This document shows, piece after piece, positions 58,140-64,000 of a DNA stretch of 64,000 nt. Source of the DNA: Desulfuromonas sp. Its GTDB lineage: Bacteria > Desulfobacterota > Desulfuromonadia > Desulfuromonadales > Geopsychrobacteraceae. The stretch spans positions 1-64,000 of the forward strand of contig PKUC01000073.1 of the NCBI GenBank assembly GCA_002868865.1, written 5' to 3'. Below the pieces are notes generated by a model that had not been told where the DNA came from, did not search any database, and saw only the letters and a list, made by a program, of their open reading frames with translations. The position numbers and the translations under genes are program-made. Position 1 is the stretch's first letter. Every line of letters starts with the position of its first letter.

Positions 58140-59867
58140 TCAAATCGCCTGTGGCTGGCAAAAATCAACGATCTGCAGTTGAACACTGTCCCGACCCCGC
58201 CAGTGATTCATACCGACCCGAAACATCAGATCGACCGGTGAGACAAGCTCTGCTGTGCGGTCCGCCTGCCCAAACGCGATACAGGAAACCCGTGCGCCAC
58301 CCTGCTGCGCCTCAAAACGGAGGTGAGACGTTCCCACGGGGACAACATGATTGACCTGCACCTGCCGGGCGACAAAAACCGGCTGCGGATTGCCGGCGCC
58401 ATAGGGAGCGAGCATATCAAGGCTCCGCACCCGCTGCTCGGTAAGTAAATCAAGAGGAATATCGCCATCGAATGACATGGTCTTGACCATCGTATCTGCG
58501 GTCAGTTCCTGTCGAGCCACCATCTCGAACTGCTGACGGAACAGATCGATATACTCACGATCGATGGTCAATCCGGCGGCCATGGCATGTCCACCAAACC
58601 GATCGAGAGTCTCCTCACACCGTCCAAGTGCCTCAAACAGATTAAATCCGGCGATCGATCGGGCAGACCCCTTGCCACCTGAGCCCTCCAACGCAATCAG
58701 AACCACCGGCCGGTGAAAACGATCCACCAGACGGCTTGCGACAATGCCTATCACCCCGGGATGCCAGCGTTCATCAGCGAGCACCAGTGAATGACAGGCC
58801 GGAAGATCGAACCCTGCAGCGGCGCTGAGAGCCTGTTCAAGCACCTGTTTTTCGACCTGTTGACGTTCACAGTTCAGATCGTCTAAACACTGAGCCTGCT
58901 GAGCGGCTTGCCGGGGATCCCGGTTCAAGAGCAGATCGACACCAAGGGTCGCATCTTCGAGCCGTCCGGCAGCATTCAGGCGTGGCGCCAATTTAAAACC
59001 GACCGCGCCACTGCTGACCTGTTGTACGGCAGCAACAGCTTTTAAAGCCTGTATGCCGACGCGCTGTGCAGTATCGATGCGTTCGAGCCCGGCACGGACC
59101 AGAATGCGATTCACGCCCAGCAGCGGCACAATATCAGCGATCGTCCCCAGGGCGACGAGATCGAGCCCCTGACGCAAATCGGGTTCGGTCCTGTCGTTGA
59201 AGTAGCCGCTCTGCCGCAGGGTGCGGCGCAAGGCGATCAGAAGAAAGAACGCAACTCCGACACCGGAGAGATTTTTGTCGGGGAATGAACAATCAGAGCG
59301 GTGGGGATCGATCAGGGCGTAACAACGTGGAAGGATATCGCCAGGCTGATGGTGATCGACGACGATCAGGTCGAGCCCTAGCTCAGCCGCAAGAGCAGCT
59401 TCTTCCACAGCCGAAACCCCACAATCGACCGAAACCAGTACCCGGCAACCGGACTGGGCCGCAGCGCGGATCGCCTCAGCGGACAGGCCATAGCCGTCCT
59501 GTAACCGTCGTGGAATATGGAAATCGACCCGGCCGCCCATGCTTCGCAGCGATTCGACCAACAGGGTGCAGCCGGTAATGCCATCAACGTCAAAATCACC
59601 ATGAACCGAGATCGGTTCCTGTTGACGCAGGGCACGTTCAAGGCGTTGCGTTGCGGCCTCCATGTCGACAAGTTGGGCAGGATCGGGGAGCGCATTCAAG
59701 CCGGATGAGAGATAACTGCGAACCGATTCGGAGGTATCAAGTCCGCGGGACGTCAGCACCCTGGCGACGAGAGGGTCAACACCCAGGGTATTGACAATAT
59801 CGTGCAGGACCGATTCGTCAGCAGGGGCTGCACGCAGTTTCCAGCGGCGTGCCGGAGCAGCGCTCAT
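58140..59867 (-). CDS. recJ: Single-stranded-DNA-specific exonuclease RecJ
   Basis: A 575-residue 5'-3' single-strand exonuclease of recombination and repair. DHH phosphoesterase motifs: ISVHGDFDVDGITGCTLL, VSVDCGVSAVEEA, IVVDHHQPGD; then the DHHA1 motif GGHAMAAGLTI and a C-terminal OB-like domain (QVNHVVPVGTSHLRFEAQQGG). The start overlaps the beta-helix lipoprotein gene by 4 bases. Confidence 0.95.
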   Translation of the reverse strand: MSAAPARRWKLRAAPADESVLHDIVNTLGVDPLVARVLTSRGLDTSESVRSYLSSGLNALPDPAQLVDMEAATQRLERALRQQEPISVHGDFDVDGITGCTLLVESLRSMGGRVDFHIPRRLQDGYGLSAEAIRAAAQSGCRVLVSVDCGVSAVEEAALAAELGLDLIVVDHHQPGDILPRCYALIDPHRSDCSFPDKNLSGVGVAFFLLIALRRTLRQSGYFNDRTEPDLRQGLDLVALGTIADIVPLLGVNRILVRAGLERIDTAQRVGIQALKAVAAVQQVSSGAVGFKLAPRLNAAGRLEDATLGVDLLLNRDPRQAAQQAQCLDDLNCERQQVEKQVLEQALSAAAGFDLPACHSLVLADERWHPGVIGIVASRLVDRFHRPVVLIALEGSGGKGSARSIAGFNLFEALGRCEETLDRFGGHAMAAGLTIDREYIDLFRQQFEMVARQELTADTMVKTMSFDGDIPLDLLTEQRVRSLDMLAPYGAGNPQPVFVARQVQVNHVVPVGTSHLRFEAQQGGARVSCIAFGQADRTAELVSPVDLMFRVGMNHWRGRDSVQLQIVDFCQPQAI

Positions 59868-60715
59868 CTCAATCCCGGAGCCTTAACCGGTGTGCTGCGC
59901 ATGGGGCGGTAGACGATCTGTCCGCTCCAGAGGGAATGTCGACCATCAAACAACTTATTCTCAACCCGACTGGCGTCGGTGGTCCCCCAATAATTTTCAC
60001 GCAGGTCAACGGTATTGCGGACCCGTTCGCCCAGCCCGACATTATAGGCCCGATTATCGATAAAACTGTTGTTGGCGATGCGGTAGCGTCCCGAGGCATC
60101 GGCAATCACCAGACCCTGGTCGTTCTCGGTCATTTTGTTCTCGCAAATCACTGGCGAGCCGGACAGGAAATAGATCGCCGTGCCGTTCTCACGAAACAGA
60201 TTCCGTTCGATAAGCATTTCGGTATCATGAAAAAGAATGGCGACCTTGTTGTTCTGAAAACGGGAATATTCGACGGAAACCCAGGAGCGACAGGAATGCA
60301 ACGCATTCGTCGCCTGGCTGAATTCACAATAGGAAAAAGAGGCAGACCGTGCATCCTGAATCTTGATACCTCCCCAGCTGCCGGGTTGCGCATCGGGGTC
60401 AGCCGCCATAAAAACGATCGGCTTCTGAGGGGTTCCATGGGCAACGATTTTACCATGGACCAGCATACGGCTTCCTCTTAACTCATGAGGCTTGCGCGTC
60501 CCGGTAAGCGGTTCCGAGTGGGGTTCAAAAACAACCCGGGTTCCTGGCGCGATGGTCAACACCGCGTTCGGCGCGATGATCATTTCTCCGTGGACGTGAA
60601 CCTCGCCATGCCAGTAGATACTGCCACTGAGCACATTGGTATCAACCGGCGGCGCCAGACATCCCGTCAGTGCCAGCAGTACCCCTCCGAGTATCATTGC
60701 TATAAAGTATTTCAT
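59864..60715 (-). CDS. Right-handed beta-helix lipoprotein
   Basis: A 283-residue secreted lipoprotein. Signal peptide with lipobox LTGC (cleavage before Cys near residue 19). The rest has repeated short strands typical of a parallel beta-helix (VHVHGEMIIAPNAVLTIAPGT, SFSYCEFSQATNAL, VSVEYSRFQNNKVAI, LIERNLFRENGTAIY, NVGLGERVRNTVDLRENYWG). The last segment DLRENYWG recurs in NosD/DUF1565-type proteins. Binding target is unknown; it may act on polysaccharide or be a scaffold in the envelope. It overlaps recJ by 4 bases. Confidence 0.8.
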   Translation of the reverse strand: MKYFIAMILGGVLLALTGCLAPPVDTNVLSGSIYWHGEVHVHGEMIIAPNAVLTIAPGTRVVFEPHSEPLTGTRKPHELRGSRMLVHGKIVAHGTPQKPIVFMAADPDAQPGSWGGIKIQDARSASFSYCEFSQATNALHSCRSWVSVEYSRFQNNKVAILFHDTEMLIERNLFRENGTAIYFLSGSPVICENKMTENDQGLVIADASGRYRIANNSFIDNRAYNVGLGERVRNTVDLRENYWGTTDASRVENKLFDGRHSLWSGQIVYRPMRSTPVKAPGLR

Positions 60716-60760
60716 CGTTATCATCATCTCCCCCACACATTATCAATACATCCAAAATGA

Positions 60761-60786
60761 CAACAGGCCGGATAACCGGCCTGTTG
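60761..60786 (-). terminator. Hairpin after the TPR gene
   Basis: CAACAGGCCGG and CCGGCCTGTTG are a perfect 11-bp stem around ATAA, about 20 bases after the TPR gene stop. On the minus strand it is followed by CATTTTGG, a modest T-run. Confidence 0.6.
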
Positions 60787-60806
60787 CTGTTTCACATTAT
60801 ATCAAT

Positions 60807-61382
60807 TTATTGAATTTTGCCCTGCGAATGCATCGCCTCCAGAGCCTGAACTTCGGCCTGAACCTGAGCGGTTCCGGGACCGGGCGGAGCGATCATCAGG
60901 TATTTTTTCCACACCTCGAGCCCCCGCGCCGGGTCTTTTTTGTCATACAGAAAAACAATCCCCAGATTGTAAAGTGACTGATGGTGGCGCGGATTCAATC
61001 TGTTCGCCGCTTCAAAATTGGCAATCGCCTTATCAAACTGCCCGAGACGCCGATACATCACCCCCTGATCGGTCAGCAGGTTCGGATCGTCGCCTCCGAG
61101 CGCCAGCGCCTTATCGTAAGCAGTAACCGCTTTAGCCGGTTGATCGGAATCGAAGTAATTGTGCCCCAGCTGTACCCAGGCATTGAGATTGTCCGGTTCC
61201 TGAGAGACGATCCGCTCCAGCATGACAATCTTCTGCTGAAAATCGACCGGAGGGGCCGCAGCTGGGTTTCCTGTGGTCACCGCGGTCGATGTCTCCTGAC
61301 GCATATTGGAGACGATCACTCCGATCAGCACACCGACGACCAGAACAACAACGAGAGCAAGAACGGTTTCTTTTTTCATCAT
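60807..61382 (-). CDS. Membrane-anchored TPR protein
   Basis: A 191-residue protein with an N-terminal membrane helix (TVLALVVVLVVGVLIGVIVS) and about three TPR repeats outside the membrane: NAWVQLGHNYFDSDQPAKAVTAYDKALAL, NLLTDQGVMYRRLGQFDKAIANFEAANRL and SLYNLGIVFLYDKKDPARGLEVWKKYL (given by their W-LG-Y/A pattern). It probably acts as a protein-binding adaptor in the periplasm. It follows secF by 9 bases and is likely co-transcribed with secDF. Specific partners are unknown. Confidence 0.85.
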   Translation of the reverse strand: MMKKETVLALVVVLVVGVLIGVIVSNMRQETSTAVTTGNPAAAPPVDFQQKIVMLERIVSQEPDNLNAWVQLGHNYFDSDQPAKAVTAYDKALALGGDDPNLLTDQGVMYRRLGQFDKAIANFEAANRLNPRHHQSLYNLGIVFLYDKKDPARGLEVWKKYLMIAPPGPGTAQVQAEVQALEAMHSQGKIQ

Positions 61383-61391
61383 CTCAACCTT

Positions 61392-62312
61392 TTACTCGGC
61401 CTGTTCTGTCAGGCTCGAGGACTTGCGCGATTCCCAGAAAATCAGAATCGGGCTGGCAACAAAGATGGACGAATAGGTTCCGATCAGCACACCGATCAAC
61501 ATGGCGAACGCAAAGTTGTGGATGACACCGCCACCGAGGACGAACAGTGCGATAACAACCAGCAGGGTCGTTCCCGACGTCAGCAGGGTTCGCGATAACG
61601 TATCGTTAATGCTGCGATTTACAATAAAGGAGAAACTTTCCTTATTGTACTTGGAAACATTCTCACGGATGCGGTCATAGACGATGATCGTATCGTTAAG
61701 AGAATAACCGATAATCGCAAGGAATGCGGCGATAATCGGCAGGTCTATCTCCTTACCGAACAGACTGAAAGCACCCAGGGTGATGGTCACGTCATGGACC
61801 AGCGCGATGATGGCACCTACCGCAAAGCGGAATTCAAAACGCCAGGAGATATACACCAGGATGCCGAGCATCGCATAGAGGATGGCCTTAACCCCCTTCG
61901 CCCGGAGATCCTTACCGACCTGCGGCCCAACCATCTCGACACGGCGGATATCGACCTGCTCAGCACCATAGGTAGTACTGAGGGCATCGCCTATTTCACG
62001 CGACAGCCCTTTCAATTCTCCGGAGCTGTTTTCGACCCGTACCAGAAATTCATTCTCATTGTCGCCGAACTGCTGGACGCTCATGCTGCCCAAATCGAGA
62101 CTCGTGAGTGCCGACTTTATCGTTGCGGCATCCGTCGATTCTGTAAACAACACCTGAACCAGGGTGCCACCAGAGAAGTCGATGCCGTAATCGGGACCGC
62201 CCTTGACGGTCAGTGACACCAGTCCGATGAGGATCAGAGCCGCCGACAGAATAATAGCCAGCTTCCGTTTGCCGACAAAATCAATATGTGTATCCGGTTT
62301 AATAATCTGCAT
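61392..62312 (-). CDS. secF: Protein translocase subunit SecF
   Basis: A 306-residue inner-membrane protein with six helices. FVGKRKLAIILSAALILIGL begins the first helix; the family motif DYGIDFSGGTLVQV and the helix-4 motif IIAFLAIIGYSLNDTIIVYDRIREN are present. SecDF uses the proton gradient to aid Sec export. It starts 14 bases after secD. Confidence 0.96.
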   Translation of the reverse strand: MQIIKPDTHIDFVGKRKLAIILSAALILIGLVSLTVKGGPDYGIDFSGGTLVQVLFTESTDAATIKSALTSLDLGSMSVQQFGDNENEFLVRVENSSGELKGLSREIGDALSTTYGAEQVDIRRVEMVGPQVGKDLRAKGVKAILYAMLGILVYISWRFEFRFAVGAIIALVHDVTITLGAFSLFGKEIDLPIIAAFLAIIGYSLNDTIIVYDRIRENVSKYNKESFSFIVNRSINDTLSRTLLTSGTTLLVVIALFVLGGGVIHNFAFAMLIGVLIGTYSSIFVASPILIFWESRKSSSLTEQAE

Positions 62313-62326
62313 TGCCGGAAATCTCC

Positions 62327-63922
62327 TTAAATGCTCAGCCGCTTAACAGTGCGGCTTTCCAGGAAAAAGTTGAAGATCACCCGCGACACGAAGATTGCGG
62401 TGAACAGAGATGCGATGATCCCGATCGACAGCGTTACGGCAAAACCCTTGACCGGGCCGGTACCGAACTGGAACAGAACCAGAGCCGCCAGCAGAGTCGT
62501 CAGGTTGGCGTCGATGATGGTCAAGAATGCCTTACTGTAGCCAACATCCAGAGCCAGTTTTGGTGTCTTGCCCAATCGCAGCTCTTCACGGATCCGCTCA
62601 AAGATCAGAACGTTGGCATCGACGGCCATACCAACGGTCAGGACGACCCCTGCCAGTCCCGGCAGAGTCAAGGTTGCGCCGAAAAGAGCCAGCATTGCAG
62701 AGATAAAGATCAGATTCAGCACCAGCGCCACGACAGCGACGATACCGGAAAAACGATAGTAAATGATCATTGCCGCAACCACCAAGATTGCACCAACGAT
62801 GATCGACTTGATTCCCTTGTTGATCGAATCGAGACCGAGGGACGGGCCGACAGTGCGGTTTTCCATGATCGAAACCGGAGCCGGCAGAGAACCGGCACGC
62901 AGCACAATCGCAAGGTCGGTCGCTTCTTGAGAGGTAAAGGATCCGGAAATCTGAGCACTGCCACCAGCGATCCGCTCACGAATCACAGGAGCAGAATAGA
63001 CCGTATCATCCAAAACGATCGCCATCCTCTTACCGACGTTTGCCGCAGTAATCTGATCAAAACGTTTCGCACCAACCGCGTTGAAATCGATCGCCACATA
63101 CGGCTCGTTAAAACGGGTGTCGATACGAACATTGGCATCCGCCAGCAGGTCGCCGGTCAGGGCCGTCTTATCATAAACAACGATCGGTGTTTCAGTGACC
63201 GCGCCGGTGCTGCGGTTGACGTTGTGTTCATAAAGAAGGCGTGTACCCGGCTGCAGGTTTCCGGCAATCGCTTCCTGAGGATCAGCGTCCTCAACGACCA
63301 TCTTGAATTCGAGACGAGCGGTTTTTCCCAGCAGAGCGATCGCACGATCTGGATCTTTAACACCGGGCAGCTGAATCAGAATACGGTTACCGCTCTGACG
63401 CTGCAAAGTCGGCTCACTGACACCGAACTGATCAACCCGGTTACGCATCGTCTCCAGCGCCTGACGTACAGCATAATCTCGGGTATTCTCAATCTCCACA
63501 TCACTTAAACGAAAGTGTTTTTCAATAAACCCGCCGCTGGCCGGAAAGGTTTCACTCTCCAGTGCAGGGAAATTCTCACCCATAAGACTGGCGACCTGGG
63601 AGGCTGCTTCGTCATCGTACACAATGACCACCAGACGATCACCCTGACGTCGCTCGATGCGCTTGTAGACCGTGTCTTTTTCGCGCAGCATCGTCTCGGT
63701 CTGATCGATCAGGGTATCGACGCGACTTTCAACCGCCTTGTCGACATCGACCGAAAGGACCAGGTGCATTCCGCCCTGAAGATCAAGGCCACGATGAATC
63801 GGATCGACGGTGTCGGTCCACCAACCGGGTAGATTGTCAGTAAAGGTCGGAGCCAGAGAGAACAGGGCCAGCAGCAGGCAGACGAAAACCAGCGCACCCC
63901 GGATTTTGATACTGTTCGACAT
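62327..63922 (-). CDS. secD: Protein translocase subunit SecD
   Basis: A 531-residue membrane protein. The first helix is followed by the P1 periplasmic domain with GLDLQGGMHLVLSV, then six helices including LPGLAGVVLTVGMAVDANVLIFERIREE. Works with SecF in late protein export. AAGGAG precedes the ATG at 63922. About 78 bases remain upstream, where yajC usually lies; a short open frame there is too small to identify. Confidence 0.96.
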   Translation of the reverse strand: MSNSIKIRGALVFVCLLLALFSLAPTFTDNLPGWWTDTVDPIHRGLDLQGGMHLVLSVDVDKAVESRVDTLIDQTETMLREKDTVYKRIERRQGDRLVVIVYDDEAASQVASLMGENFPALESETFPASGGFIEKHFRLSDVEIENTRDYAVRQALETMRNRVDQFGVSEPTLQRQSGNRILIQLPGVKDPDRAIALLGKTARLEFKMVVEDADPQEAIAGNLQPGTRLLYEHNVNRSTGAVTETPIVVYDKTALTGDLLADANVRIDTRFNEPYVAIDFNAVGAKRFDQITAANVGKRMAIVLDDTVYSAPVIRERIAGGSAQISGSFTSQEATDLAIVLRAGSLPAPVSIMENRTVGPSLGLDSINKGIKSIIVGAILVVAAMIIYYRFSGIVAVVALVLNLIFISAMLALFGATLTLPGLAGVVLTVGMAVDANVLIFERIREELRLGKTPKLALDVGYSKAFLTIIDANLTTLLAALVLFQFGTGPVKGFAVTLSIGIIASLFTAIFVSRVIFNFFLESRTVKRLSI

Positions 63923-64000
63923 GTCCGTCGTTTCTCCTTCTAAAAATCAAGCAGACGTCACCGTCACTTGCGTTACTCGCTCACCGATATGCCGAACACC

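Noticed and set aside
62312-63508. 398-codon plus-strand frame across secD
   Set aside because: Shadow with abnormal Gln/Arg/Asp composition.
63947-64000. Seventeen-codon open frame upstream of secD as the end of yajC
   Set aside because: Position fits, but the residues (GVRHIGERVTQVTVTSA) do not resemble YajC and the piece is too short to judge.

Overview
The window is ordinary core chromosome of a bacterium that looks like a member of the Desulfuromonadales/Geobacterales (Desulfobacterota, formerly Deltaproteobacteria). The pointers are a B12-dependent ribonucleotide reductase, a small periplasmic class III multiheme cytochrome resembling the Geobacter PpcA family, a DUF4388 protein beside a PilT ATPase, a sigma-54 response regulator/histidine kinase pair beside a dicarboxylate transporter, and the gene order of the nusA-infB-rbfA-truB-rpsO-pnp block. 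This assignment is inference from gene content; no search was run. I see no rRNA, tRNA, CRISPR array, insertion sequence or prophage, and no gene-free stretch longer than about 300 bases.

Layout. 1-5.8 kb: start of a GAF-domain gene (cut by the window edge), nrdJ, a membrane metallophosphoesterase, a PhnA/YjdM zinc-ribbon protein, a solitary MshA-like pilin and a YkgJ-type cysteine-cluster protein. 5.8-10.4 kb: solitary hypF, an RluA-type pseudouridine synthase and purB. 10.5-16.7 kb: a DASS/SLC13 dicarboxylate transporter with a well-formed sigma-54 promoter, then a DctD-like activator and a DctB-like sensor kinase. 16.8-19.2 kb: a UMF1-type MFS transporter and a polyprenyl diphosphate synthase. 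19.4-27.4 kb: a complete cbb3 oxidase locus, ccoN-ccoO-ccoQ-ccoP-ccoG-ccoH-ccoI-ccoS and a TauE/SafE-like membrane protein. The heme c sites are unusually distributed: CcoO has two CxxCH sites and CcoP one. 27.4-32 kb: a membrane-anchored XRE regulator, a four-heme periplasmic cytochrome, a DUF4388-GAF protein and pilT.

32-50 kb is a long minus-strand block of translation, RNA-processing and house-keeping genes. In transcription order it runs xerD, apgM, holC, rsmE, trmJ, a small unknown gene, rimP, nusA, a ylxR-L7Ae fusion, infB, a DUF503 gene, rbfA, nrnA, truB, rpsO, pnp, an M16 peptidase, dut, a DUF493 gene, a YrdC-family gene and a Cys-tailed unknown. Hairpin terminators or attenuators lie before rimP, before rpsO and between rpsO and pnp. 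50-57 kb continues upstream of xerD with glnD, an AmiC-like amidase and mutS. 57-64 kb holds a DMT transporter, recJ, a beta-helix lipoprotein, a TPR protein, secF and secD.

The points most worth a second look are: an in-frame amber codon that splits dut exactly where the family has a conserved Glu; the swapped heme inventory of the cbb3 oxidase; the XRE-TM-EF-hand regulator with clustered ATGTCG half-sites in front of it; the sigma-54 circuit for dicarboxylate uptake; and hairpins that could attenuate the rimP-nusA-infB and rpsO-pnp transcripts. I did not find a clearly new multi-gene system.
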